From contig OY727097.1 in the NCBI GenBank assembly GCA_963402885.1, positions 5,208,001 through 5,272,000 on the forward strand: a stretch of 64,000 bases of DNA, given 5' to 3'. The notes under the pieces were generated by a model. It did not search any database and was not told where the DNA came from. It saw only the letters and a list, made by a program, of their open reading frames with translations. Numbering within the stretch: the first letter of the stretch is position 1; each line of letters begins with the position of its first letter. Made by a program: the position numbers and the translations under genes. This DNA comes from Antedon bifida. Its lineage: Eukaryota; Echinodermata; Crinoidea; Comatulida; Antedonidae. This document shows positions 34,374 to 47,100 of this stretch, one piece after another.

Positions 34374-37300
34374 ATGGGTAGAGGAGGTGCGTATACCTCC
34401 ACACATCGAGACAGCGAGCCCGAAGTGATTCCCACCAAAATCGGCATTTACGGTTGGCGGAAAAGATGCCTGTATTTTCTTGTACTACTTCTGCTTGTTC
34501 TCATCATCATTAATTTTGCCCTTACCGTCTGGATTCTCAAAGTGTTGGACTTTTCCATTCACGGTCTAGGGAGTATAAAAATAATGGATAATGCAATCAG
34601 TATATCGGAAGATGTGGAGTTTCTTAAACCAGTCTATGCATCAAACATACATGCAAATTATGTAAGTAACATTTTACAGTAGAACCGTCAGTAGAACAAA
34701 GTAGAACAAAGGAGGTTGACTCCTCATAGTACAATATTATGTGAATATGAAATAAATCTATATTTAGCACTTTATTAAAACAAGCTTAATAATTCATTTT
34801 TAAATTAATGTAGCATCGCTTGAATGAGCAGACTGCTATGTAAATTAACAAGTTGTTCAAAAGCTCTTAAATTATTTACCAATGATTTTTGAAAGGTTAT
34901 TTATAATGTTTACATCAAGAGTAAAGCTCTGTCTAGACTATCAAACTTTATGTGACAAAAAAAATGTGATGTGCCCATATATGGACATGATGATGTCATA
35001 TCACTACCATATTTGTGCACATCACACCTTTTTTGTCAAATTGTAGTTTGATGGTGTAGACAGAGCTTTATTTCCTCATGTTTTCTTTCAGGATCTGCCT
35101 TTAGTCTTAAACTCAAAGAATAATATTACTTTCAATACAAGAAATGGGAATGGAAATGTCACAGGACAGTTTTTAATTGGTGAGAATATGCTGGTGTCAA
35201 ATTAGTCATTAAATGTACAGTAGAACCCCTATTAGGAGGACACCTTCGGGACCCAAGAAAATGCCCCTGAATGGGGACAGCTGTATAATGTTAAAACATA
35301 TTATCAATTCAATCAATTTTCACGATGAAGTGTCCCCTGAATAGGGATGTCCTTAGTTACATGTGAATCTTATAGGTTAAAACCTCCAATTAGTGACCAT
35401 TATATGGCTTGGATGAAAAGAAGCTCTAAATCGATCATTTTCTAATTGATTGAACCAAAACTGCTAATGTTATCAATGATGCATATAAACTATACATGTA
35501 CCACTGGGGTAGGGACACTCCTGCTCTAAGGTTCCTATGTGTCCTGTGTGTATTGTTAAGAGTGATTATTTTGTATTAATCTGTATATTTCTCTTCCACA
35601 GGATCAAAATCTGTAAAGTCATTTAGTGAAAGGTTTATAATATATGACAGTGAACAGAATATGTTATTTGATGCTAGTGATGAATTACTTACTATAGGGG
35701 ACATAGTCAAACATGTCAAATTTAAAGGTAGATATATATTAAATTGTGTTCTTTTATCAGAGATTGTTGGATTGCATGATGCGCTACAGAAGCAATAGGA
35801 TAATTGCCTTCCGATTTTTACAAACCAACCAATAAAGGTTTCCTATAACTTTTGCAACAATTCCAATTACAAATTGTTGGTGTAGTTCAATCCTGTTTGA
35901 TTTGTAGACATGCGATGATGATTATAATCAAAACCCCTAGTGTAAATACAACACTTTATTAGTTACAATTTAGTGTTACCTGTAGCCTTACCATGTTTAG
36001 TAAAAACCATTTCAGGTACTAGCTTGCTTTACATTTTTTTTGCCACCGCCATTTACACAAGCAAAGAACTGCACCTAACTAGAAAAATGCAGTTATGTTA
36101 ATTTAAGGTATTTGGACTACTGCATCTACACTACTGTATCAAACTTTATGTGATAAAAAAAATGTGATGTGCATATCACTACCATATTGGGCACATAACA
36201 CCTTTTGTCAAACTAGTTTGATAGTGTAGACAGAGCTTTAAAAAAACTAACCAACTTAGAATGTTCCATTTTTAGTTTCAGAAGGTGTAGCATTTCAAGG
36301 TCCTGTTCAAGCAGATAGAATTTCATCAAATGAAGTTGATTCATTAACGTATGTTATATTCATGTATTAAATTACAACATGATTTGAATGGGGTACTGTA
36401 GGCCCAGGAGGAGGCGACGTGTACACCCCAAAGTACAGTGGAGGTTTATGGTCAATTGTATCATGCCTTACAAATACCAGTGGATATATTCACCATTCGC
36501 ACTTAGGCTAAGGGAAACACTGTAGAAAAATCTATTTAAGTGAATAAAATTTAAGGGAAATAAAATGGTGAATATGGCCACAGGATACTTGAAACAGCAA
36601 TGCAAATCAAATGTTACAATTAGAAGCAAAACATTTTGCCTTTAAGTTGGTTAAAGTAAGAGTTGCCTAGCAGTTGAGGCTAAACCCTAAATGCATGCAC
36701 TATCAGAAACCGATTTTTGTACAGTATATCCAAAAGAAACAAGAGAAATTGCATCTTTAGTGGGAGACTAGAGATTACTAACAATATTGAGAATCTCCCT
36801 TGATTATCGAAAGACTTGAGAAATCTGACGTTAAATTGAAAACAGTGATACAACTCTAAAGCTCTGTCTACACTATCAAACTTTATGTGACAAAAAAATG
36901 TGATGTGCCCAAATATGGACATGATGATGTCACATCACTACCATATTTAAGCATATCACTACCATATTTGGGCACATCACACTTATTTAACTAGTTTGAC
37001 AAAAAAGATTGATGTGCTATGGTAGTAATATGACATCTACATGTCCATATATGGGCACATCAAATGTCACATAAAGTTTGATAGTGTGGACAGAGCTTAA
37101 CTGTAGGAATTATTCAATGAGAAACTGAATCACATGCAAGATGATTTGATATTTTTTGTTTTTAATCCTCAGGTTAGAATCACCAATAGGAGATGTTACA
37201 GTGGATGCTGCTAAGAAAATAACAATATCTTCTAAAAATGACATTAAATCTAGTTGCCATGGAGACATGACACTTGGTTCAAGTACAGGAAAAGTAAGTA

Positions 37301-37954
37301 AAGAAAGAAAGAGAACTTACAATTGTGTTCTACAGGTTTCCAAGATCCATTTAATTCTGGAAAAAAATATTGAAAGATAAAAAGATATTGAATTGTGTAT
37401 AACCAACTTATAATACACCATGTACATACTGTATAGATAACTTTTCCCCCTTTTTTTGAATGCCCGGTGTCCTGCAGCATTATTTTTTTCCCTATAAGTT
37501 TAAGGAAAGAAATCATGAATAATTCATTACCTTAATTATTTTCTATTATAAAGAATTGCAAGATAGCTGATGCACTTCCCAAATATACTAAACCTAACCC
37601 TCTAAATCTCTCTCAACTATTAAAAAAAGATGTTCTTGATAGACCTCGAACCTCTCTCCACGCTTATATAGCGCCCTCTCTAATGTCCTATATTATTCTA
37701 ATGAATTATTCATGATTTTCTCATTGGAAAAAAAATAATGCATCCTGCCCAACATCAAAAACTAAATTCTATAACTTCTTTCTTATTTTATCTTTTTGCA
37801 GATTATTTTAAAATCGTCAAATATTCAAATTTCTGGATTAACAGATTCTTCAACAGCCGCCAGTGCCTACCAATTGTGTATCTGTGAAAATGGCCGTATT
37901 TTTCTTGCTGAAACATCACAGCAATGTGTCCCAACCAATACTACTTGTACCTAA
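34374..37954 (+). CDS. gamma/delta/zeta-type sarcoglycan
   Basis: Six exons: 34374-34661, 35092-35179, 35602-35727, 36276-36348, 37173-37293 and 37802-37954 (stop TAA). Phases 0, 1, 1, 2 and 0 match; the product is 282 residues (human gamma 291, delta 289, zeta 299). A type II membrane glycoprotein: the cytoplasmic N-terminus ends in the signature KIGIYGWRKRCLYFLVLLLL, followed by a single transmembrane helix and NFALTVWILKVL. The extracellular part has the repeated strands of the family (LESPIGDVTVDA) and several Asn-X-Ser/Thr sites. It ends in the Cys cluster YQLCICENG ... QQCVPTNTTC. By family knowledge it belongs to the sarcoglycan complex of the dystrophin-glycoprotein complex. Invertebrates usually have one gene for the three vertebrate paralogues, so no single symbol is given. 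Candidate poly(A) signals occur after 38400. Confidence 0.95.
34922..35070. mobile_element. MITE family A copy
   Basis: Ends AAGCTCTGTCTAGACTATCA and TTGATGGTGTAGACAGAGCT. It sits 21 bp upstream of sarcoglycan exon 2, so its right end adjoins the polypyrimidine tract. Confidence 0.85.
35217..35370. repeat. GTAGAACC / GGGGACA repeat family
   Basis: Starts ACAGTAGAACCCCTATTAGG and contains 'gtcccctgaatagggatgtcc'-type motifs. Intronic. Confidence 0.6.
36123..36240. mobile_element. MITE family A copy, shortened
   Basis: Right end TTTGATAGTGTAGACAGAGC is intact; the left end is altered (CATCTACACTACTGTATCAA). Just upstream of sarcoglycan exon 4. Confidence 0.75.
36857..37100. mobile_element. 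MITE family A copy with duplicated centre
   Basis: 244 bp instead of the usual ~150. Both termini are intact, and the inner block ('atatggacatgatgatgtca', 'accatattt') is present twice. In a sarcoglycan intron. Confidence 0.8.
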
Positions 37955-38146
37955 TTCACCCAAATACCTTCTCTGTTCAAACAAAATGTTTTATTAAACT
38001 AAAAAAACAACCCAAAAAAGTTGTTGAACAATACAAATACATCCATAGAATACATTGATAGAATTTAAAAAAAAATGCTATTCCACAGTACAACATTGAG
38101 GGTGAATGAGTTTGCTATCGAATCATATGTGCACATACCTTGAAAG

Positions 38147-38215
38147 TCCAGTGGTCTAATGGTAGTATGCAAGTCATTTCGAGTAGAATTCCAAGTTCAA
38201 GTCTTGTGGGGAAAC
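38147..38215 (+). repeat. tRNA-like SINE relic
   Basis: TCCAGTGGTCTAATGGTAG resembles an A box and AGTTCAAGTCTTG a B box at tRNA-like spacing. No acceptor stem pairing. Confidence 0.5.
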
Positions 38216-38672
38216 TTTTCTTCCTCTCACAGATTTTCTTATTACAAAATAGTTACAATACAACCAACCACATCACTAGTAGGATGTCTACTATTTCTCT
38301 ATACACTATGTATTCAAAAGTCATCAAGGTATCAAACACATTGCAAAACACTAGAAAACCATACTTGTACTGTACTTTTTTTGACTTTTTAACACTTTTT
38401 TTTTGGTAAAATAAAATGTTTGTTATGAACAGAGTTTTTAAACTTTCTGTAAAAAAAAATGTGTGTAAAATAATTTTTACTATTTATAAAATTCTAGAAC
38501 TAGTAAACCTTGACTGTTTTATTTGTACATTAGATATGTTTATATGTTGTATAGTATATTTGTTCTTATTTATTGAGTAGAATATATTAAATCCAATTTT
38601 AAAATTTAATTCCTTCAACGGTATTTGTTTGTCATTTTAAGAATACAGTGTGTGTATTGTTCCTTATAATAT

Positions 38673-38792
38673 CTTGGTTTCCACTAGAGACCCAACACAC
38701 ATGAATTGACCAATCACAAGTAACAGTTGGCATAACCCATCGCCTTTGATTGGTCAATTCGTTTTTGTTATGTCTCTAGTGAGAACCAAGCT
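38673..38792. mobile_element. MITE family B copy
   Basis: Ends CTTGGTTTCCACTAGAGAC and GTCTCTAGTGAGAACCAAG form an inverted pair. Inside, GACCAATCACAAG and CTTTGATTGGTC are also inverted. Complete copy. Confidence 0.8.
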
Positions 38793-40056
38793 TAAATAAT
38801 TTAACTTAATTAATAAACAATTAATTAAACTTATCTTTTAAGCTGAGTATGTCAATTAATTATGGCCAAAAATATTTTAAAACACCTCATGTAAAAATAA
38901 TTTTTAAAACTTAATCCCAATTATTTATTTATATGTACAATACTTATTATTTGGTAAAGACAATATAAACACAGTAATTAGGTAGGTGAGAGAAGCACTT
39001 GCATGATGGGATACATTGGATTAACTACATGAGCTATATTTAGGCTACATAATATGTACCCTAAATATGCCTCACAAAATTACGTTTGGTTTATTTTGTA
39101 TGTCCATTCCATCGTTTCCGACCTGGTAACAAGATTATTTTCTGTTCTGTAATTCAGGTGGATTCCGTAGTTTGGTTAAACAAATTTTGAGCTCTTTTGA
39201 TCGATGATCCAATTTTACTATATTTACTACGATTGCTTTTGCCGATTTCTATTTGTGTTTATATTATCTTTGATGATAACTGTTTTTCCGGAAAAAAATG
39301 TAATTATGTGTAATCTAGTGAATATTTAAAAACACATTTTAGGTGCTTTTTTTATCTTTAAATATTTTGATTTTCAATTTAAATTGTTTAGAACAAATAT
39401 TTGTAGCATTTTAAACTACCGATTGGATTTATGTAGTAGTATTTAGTGAATGAGAAAAAGTCACAGTTTAATGTTTTACCAACCATTTTAATTAACTAAG
39501 ATTAATAATGAAAAGAACACAATATGGGTACATTTGTAAGAGTGTATGTAGAGTGCAATTGGGGCGGGTAGGGTGCAAGAGTTTGCAATTACAGAGGGTG
39601 GGTGTTAATGCAGATGGGTGTGTGTGTGTGTGTGTCCTACAGTAGAGATAGTTTTAAATGTGTGTGATGATGCTAGTGTGTGAGGATAGGAGATAAAATT
39701 AATTCTAAATGTATTTATCAAGCACATTAATGCAAAATATTGATATACCATATACACTTAAGCTCTTGCAGAGCAATTATTGAAACATGGTGTGCCTATT
39801 TCAGCCCTTATTTACAATTGCGATCATGAGTTTGGTACCGGATTTAAAATATTTTTTTGCTTGCAAATAAATGATAATTCATTATGTAAAGCATAAAATA
39901 AATTTATGTTATTTTACTAAAGTTTTACCTCCCCTCCACTAACTGTAATCTTATATTTGATAATTATTATTATTTGGTACCATTTTAACTATCAGTATTA
40001 AAATGTTGTAATAAAGTAATTTTAAATGTTTAAAGACAATGAATAACTACTATTAC

Positions 40057-40511
40057 AGTGAACCCCTCCTTTCCCATGAAACGAATAAGGGGAAACGTAT
40101 GTTTTAACACTATGTTCAACCTCTATTAAGGGGACACCCCTATTAAGGGGACACATTCCCATGAAACGAATAAGGGGAAACATATGTTTTAACACTACAT
40201 TCAACCTCTATTAAGGGGACACCCCTATTAAGGGGACACATTCCCATGAAACGAATAAGGGGAAACGTATGTTTTAACACTACGTTCAACCTCTATTAAG
40301 GGGACACCCCTATTAAGGGGACACATTCCCATGAAACGAATAAGGGGAAACGTATGTTTTAACACTACGTTCAACCTCTATTAAGGGGACACCCCTATTA
40401 AGGGGACACTTTCCCATGAAACGAATAAGGGGCAACATATGTTTTAACCTCTATTAAGGGGACACTTTGTTGTATCCTGAGAGTATCCCCTTAATAGAGG
40501 TTCTACTGTAA
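40057..40511. repeat. 85-bp tandem repeat derived from the GTAGAACC / GGGGACA family
   Basis: 'cccatgaaacgaataagg' recurs near 40073, 40158, 40243, 40328 and 40413 (period 85). Each unit holds two CTATTAAGGGGACA motifs. The array closes with CCCCTTAATAGAGGTTCTAC, the inverse of the start motif. Confidence 0.95.
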
Positions 40512-41118
40512 TTTGTTACAGTTTTGAATAAAAACAAGCCATGACAAAATATTTGTAATTGTTTCAGAAATGTTTGTATAATTGATTTAATAACTACGGT
40601 AATTGGCTGTATGGCGAGTGGTAGGGGAGGGACGTGATAGTGTCATAAGGGGAGGGGTTAATTTTGGTATCATTTGGAAGAACATTTTATTATTTTAGAA
40701 TAATTAAAAAGCAGTTTAAAAAATGTAAACATTTATGGTTTGTAAATTGTGTATTAATTTCATTTTTTACAAATAAAATCCATTGTTTGATTTTACACTA
40801 AAAGGTTTGTGTTTTTCTTCCCCTTGTTTGTTTTTGATGTTCCTGCGGTATGCCAAAAACAGATGCAGATGATAAGCTACAGATTTTATTACTGTAACTC
40901 TACCATCTAGCAAGGGGTGGCGGAGTATATAAGACCCTTAGTTAGGACTACTTACTAAATAGCATTTATGTTGGTCCAGTTAATATACCTACACCTAAAA
41001 ATTGCATTTATGTACATTTTATTAAATAGTTTAAAATAATGCTGGTCCAGTTTAAATAATACTTAAAAAGTTCATTTTGACAATAAATACAATTTTACTA
41101 CAAAATAGTGCTATTAAA

Positions 41119-44100
41119 TCAAATATTGGTGACGTAGTCTTGCATATCCAAGTACATAGGTTCAACTGTCGGTTCAACTGTCAGTTCATCTGTCGGTTCA
41201 TCTGGGGTATCTGGATTTTGTGCTTTCTTCCTCTTAACAATGTACACCACAAACACAACAATACAAAACACAACAAATATTGCTATTACGACCAGCACTG
41301 CAACTAAATTCAAAATAAACATTATTTTACATATTAATGTTGTTTAGTAGTGTGTAAAAATAATGGACCTACCCTGTTGGTCTCATTTTGGTTTTTTTTT
41401 CCTTTTAAATTTAGCCATATTGCCATATGAAATTCTAAAGCAATATACACAATGCCTCCCAAATTTAATTTCTAATTTTATGGAAACCCTAAAGCTCTGT
41501 CTACACTATCAAACTAGTTTGACAAATAAAAGTTTGATGTGCCCAAATATGGTAGTGATATGACATCCATATATGGGCACATAATATTTTTTTGTCACAT
41601 AAAGGTTGATAGTGTAGACAGAGCTTAAAGCAAGATAACTTATTATTGTCAAATTATATAAAAAATTTGTTTTACCTAACTGTCCACCGGTTTGGTTACT
41701 GTTTTTTGTAGAATCTCCTTGACAATTTCCATTATTACTTTTACATTTAGATTCATCACAAATTTCACAGACCAAGCTACTCGAACATGAGCTAAAATTT
41801 ACATTATGTTTAGAATTAATTGTAATTGAACTATTATTTAAATTAAGATATAACAAAGAAAGTGGTAGACGATTAAATCTAAATATTAAAGCTCTGGTCT
41901 TCACTATCAGATTTCATAAACGAATTTTACTTCCATTTTTTTGTATTTATTTATTCAAATTCTCACTGAAATGTACATACAAAAAAAAAATAGAATATAA
42001 AAAGAACATTCAGTGAAGGATGGGACCAACAGGTGGTAAACACCTCTAGAACGGTCCCGGTCCAATCACAAATTGCACAATGAGTATTGAAAAGGTTTAT
42101 AACATAATAATAAATATTTAAATATAAAAGTAATTTATAAATTTGTAATATTTAAGATTTAACTTAAGTTGGCCGACATTTACAGCAGCGACAACAAACA
42201 TAATTTGTACACATGGAAATTGAATGTGAAACCAGCAAGAAAAAAAGAACAATGTCTTTTGGTTCTCGCTAGGATGTAACTCAAGGACATAAGCGCAACA
42301 AGCGAGTTGACCAATGACAAGCGACAGTTCGTATAATCCATCGTCATCCATTGGTCAAATTACTTGCCATGCCCTTAGTTTAGTCCAAGTGGGAACCAAG
42401 CTTATCTGATTATAGAAATGATTGTACTGTACCTTAATGTAGATTTTACACTGCAATCAACATTAAGACATGTTTGAAGTCCATCGACCGAGGTGGCCTC
42501 TTCAATTTTTTCTTGGACATACAATGGGGGACTGCAAGAAGGAGCACTGTTTTCATCAACGTTATATCTAAAATCACAATAATCGAACAATTGTTCATTT
42601 TCAGCGCACGGACATTCACACGTCGAAGGGTCCTCTGATACACAATTGAGCTGAAAGAGTATAGAAACATGATGTTAAATAGATTTGCCTAGTGGAAAAT
42701 AGGCCTTAAGTAATGTGATGATGAACAAGTACTTGGTGGATCAAATGCACAGCAGTATTCTGTATTATTTAATTGGGTCTGTAATATTTTAAGAATTTGT
42801 GCATCCGGTTTGAACCAGTCTAGGTCTATGTCTTCCTGATACAAGTCACATACTGTATATATGCACTGGAAATTTTTAAACTTTAATCTGTGTACACATT
42901 TGGCTCATGTGCACTTTAAAGAACCCAGTTAATCTTTTGGAAGAGTAGGGAGTTACCCCGGTGTATTGGTCCATCTCAACCCTGTCGTTGTGGACAGACG
43001 AATGAGTGCCGTTTGGTGGCAGCTGTATGACACAAAGGGTCTCTTAGGGGAGAAGAAAGCTTGTTTGTTTGTTTGACCAATTACAATCGAACAGTCGCTT
43101 GTCATTGGTCCAATCGCTTGCGTTACGTCTCTAGTGGGAACCAAGCTTTATAGTAACCATTTTTTAAAATCAAGAACATTCATAATTTAAGTTTTATGGC
43201 ACTGTGTGAATGTTTGGTTCTTGGTTTTCACTAGAGACGCAACACAATTATGTTCTAGTGGGAACCAAGCTTAAATGAATGCGATTTTGTAGGCTTATTG
43301 GTTAACTCGCTTGCATTGCACGTACGTCCTTGCGTTGCATCTCTAGTGAGAACCACTTTAGTCACTTTATCAATTACTTACTGGAGAACAATAGCAATTG
43401 TAGTTACAATTCAGTTGAAATGAAATGATAACTAAAACAGCATTAGTCCTTGGTATGATTTGTAGTCGATACTGAAGGCAATCAATACTTTTTAATTTGT
43501 CATGAACACCACCCTCTATGTCCATAATCTGAAACAAACGACGAACATATTTTAGTAGCCATCTTAAAGCTCTGTCTACACTATCAAACTAATTTGACAA
43601 AAAAAGTTTGATGTTCCCAAATATGGTAGTGATATGGTTAAATATAGTAGTGATGACATCATCATGTCCATATATGGGCACATCACATTTTGTTGTCACA
43701 TAAAGTTTGATAGTGTAGAAAGGATAACTGGTGCAGTTTTTCATTACAAAAGAGATATGTTAAAGAGTCTCCTTTAAATTAAAATAAAATAATGCATTTC
43801 AACATTTCAATACTTTTGTTTTTTGCACTTTATAAATTAAAAACCAAATTAAGATAAAACAAAGTACAATATATATATGGTTTAAACAACATTCTAAAAA
43901 AACAGGTTATAGAAAAAACAATAAATGAATTCTTTATCATACTTCGTAATTAATAGAAACAACAATTTTTAGTTTACCTCATAATAGTATTGTCTTTTAA
44001 TATCCTGATAATTAATGCAAGCTTTGCGCACCATAATCCCACTTTCAATCAAATCAACAGACAGTAATCTTTCTTTTTCAACAATGTGCGTTTTCTTGTA

Positions 44101-47100
44101 TATGGACAAGAGATCTTGATGAACAATCAGATATCCACTTCGATCCATTACAAAACAACTGAAAAAAGATATAAAGTCGAAAGTATATATATATATACCA
44201 AACACAAATAAATGTGCTGTACGCCATTCTATTGGTTAATAAGTTAAAATCAATGCATTATTCGTATACATTCTTCATTTGGGGACATTACACATTGATG
44301 TTTTGGAACTTTGTACGATTAAAAACCACCCTGTAACAGGGCCTAATCCAAATATCTTTACTTTCCAGCTTGACGCCGATAAATACCTTTACCCGAGACA
44401 AAATAGTTGTCTACTCGGAGAAATGGAGAGATTTTATTTATAGTTGAAAGATGGGCTGGTCTATTCAGGGGAGGTTTAAACTATTTACATCTCCTGGACT
44501 ATTCAACTCGCCTCTGCCTCATTTAATAAACCAGTCCAGATTCAAGTCAACCCAACCCTTGATTGGTCAGGTAGTTTACTATAGTATTTAGTCTTAAATT
44601 GTCAATTATTTATTATACTGTGCTTCTAATGAACTTACTTGTACGTTGAATCTTGACAATCGGGATACAAATCTGTTATCGTTTTGTAGAAATAATCTAA
44701 TGTTATATCCATCCCCATCACTCCAAAGATTTTGGATGAACCTCTGTCAAGAAAGAGACCAAATAGTTACACATCATTATCATATTGTTTTATATTAAAT
44801 TCATCTAATATGAACGATGATAAGGAGGTTACAAACGTCTTGTTGATTTTCTCCTTATTAAAGCCTGCACCAAGAACCTACCCTTGGTTCCCAAACAACA
44901 ACAACAAATTTTAGCAGAATTGCTACCTTGTAATACATAAATATATAATATTGGTGAAGAATGTTTACATTTTAAAATACAGTAAACAGGGACACTTTAG
45001 GAACAAACCATGTATGCCTTTAGGGATGTCCCTTAAATAGGGTTGGCCATAGTGTAAAAACATATATTGTTTGTTTCACAGGAAAGTGCCCCTTTAATAC
45101 TTCAAACTAATTATAATCAATTGCATGCAACAATGTTTGTACATATTATTAATATCTTCAAACTTTGTAATCCGCCAAATAGATATTTGAAATTGTATTA
45201 TTCCATATCCTAGACTAACAAAAACTTGTTTGTTTGCCCCGCCCAATGGAACAAGTTTCCTATTAATATAAAAGAAATCAAGTTCAATTCAAGAACGAAT
45301 TCAAGAAATAACTTTTACTTATTATTATAATATATATTATTACTTATTATTCATTTTTAGTATATACTATTACTGATGCTTCATTATTCTCACTTGTTAT
45401 TATTTTTGTAACCATGTTAAAATGAGACAAGTTTACTTCTAGGTTGGTCCTTATTTTATGCTCTGTGTTATTTGTATAACATTTGATGAAATAGATATTT
45501 GATGAATTTGAATTTTTAATTTAAATGTACATACCTGAATGTTATTGCTCTACTAAGTGAAACTGTTGGCCTGTAAGATGCTCGGAATGAATCAAAGTTT
45601 GATGCGGTGATAATAAGTGAATCTTTGGAACGTACTGCTTGGGCAAACCTAAACAATTGAATTACAAAAGAACGACATATCAGGATCTTATAATAATTGT
45701 CTCCATCAATGTTATAGAATCATATCTATGATTGACTAAAACATCCTTGTCAAATATTTTCATGCTTTTGGTTACACTTTTGTAAATTTGTATATATACT
45801 GTGTGGAGTGGAGCTATAGCTTGGTGGTTAACGTGCTTGCCATCTAATTAAAAGGTCCAGGGTTCAATCCTGACCTAGTGCCAGGGCTTTAACTCACGAC
45901 TCTTTCAACTCAAAATGTGTACTGTCCTTTTATTTCTTACTTGAATCTTACTTGAATATTCGGGCTCATGATTAAGGCAAATGCCTTTTAAACGCCCTCC
46001 ATTTCTTCTGTATTTACTAGAATTGGTAGCAAAATTTATCTCCCATTGCTCTGTCATTGTTTAGTTGATCTTTGAATGCATTTATGTTTTCTGCTTGTAC
46101 TGTAGTGTGGTATAGATTGTTCCATGTGTTGACGATTCTACTTGAAAAGGAGTGGCTTCTGATTTTCAGTCGGGCTCTTGGCTTTCTTAATTTGAATTTA
46201 TGGCCCCTTGTTCTACTGTCCTCTCTAAAATCAAAAAAGATTTCGGCTTCAATATCATCTAAGCCCTTGATAATTTTAAACACTTGTATAATGTCCGCTC
46301 TTCTTCTTCTGTAATTCAGTGTAGGTAGTCCAAGCTCTTTTAATCTCTGATCGTAAGATTTATCTTGTAACTTTTTGACAATTTTAGTGGCCCTACGCTG
46401 CACTCTTTCAAGCTTATCCAAATCACCTTTTAGGAGAGGGTACCATATACAGCTTGCGTATTCCAGATGAGGTCGAATTATACTTTTATAAAGGGGCAGG
46501 AACATATCCTTATCCATGTAAGCAAAAGATCGCCTTACCAGTCCAATGAGTCTATTTGCTTTATTTACAGCTTCATTCGTTTGTAGTGAAAATTTTAAAG
46601 ACTGATCAAAAGTGACTCCAAGGTCCTTTTCAGTATTGGCATTTGGCAGATCCTCGTCACCTTCCTCTGTTGGCATAGTGAATTGCATTTGTGGATTTGA
46701 ATTTCCATAATGTATTACTTTACATTTTTTGATGTTGAATTTCAGCTGCCATCTTTTAGACCAATCGGATAATGCCTTGAGATCATTTTGAACAGTATCA
46801 TTTCTGTTTTCATGCACTACATTAAACATCTTAGTGTCATCTGCAAACATCCATACTTTAGATTTAACTGCATCAGGTAGGTCGTTTATGTAAATTATAA
46901 ATAATAAAGGGCCTAATACGCTGCCTTGAGGGACTCCACTTTTAACCGTAGACCATTCAGAAAATGCTGCGGCCACTCTAACTCTTTGTCTCCTCCCTGT
47001 CAAAAATTGATGTATCCATCTCAGTAGGTTTCCTTTTATTCCGTACGCTTCCAATTTTGTTATTAATCTCTGGTGGGGGATAGAATCGAACGCCTTACTG

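Larger units (their letters stand above)
37955..41118. other. 3' flank between convergent sarcoglycan and alpha2delta genes
   Basis: Holds the sarcoglycan 3' UTR, a tRNA-like SINE relic, a MITE, a short (TG)n at about 39618-39637 and an 85-bp tandem array. A candidate poly(A) signal for the minus-strand gene is TTTATT at 41018-41023. No other coding region supported. Confidence 0.5.
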
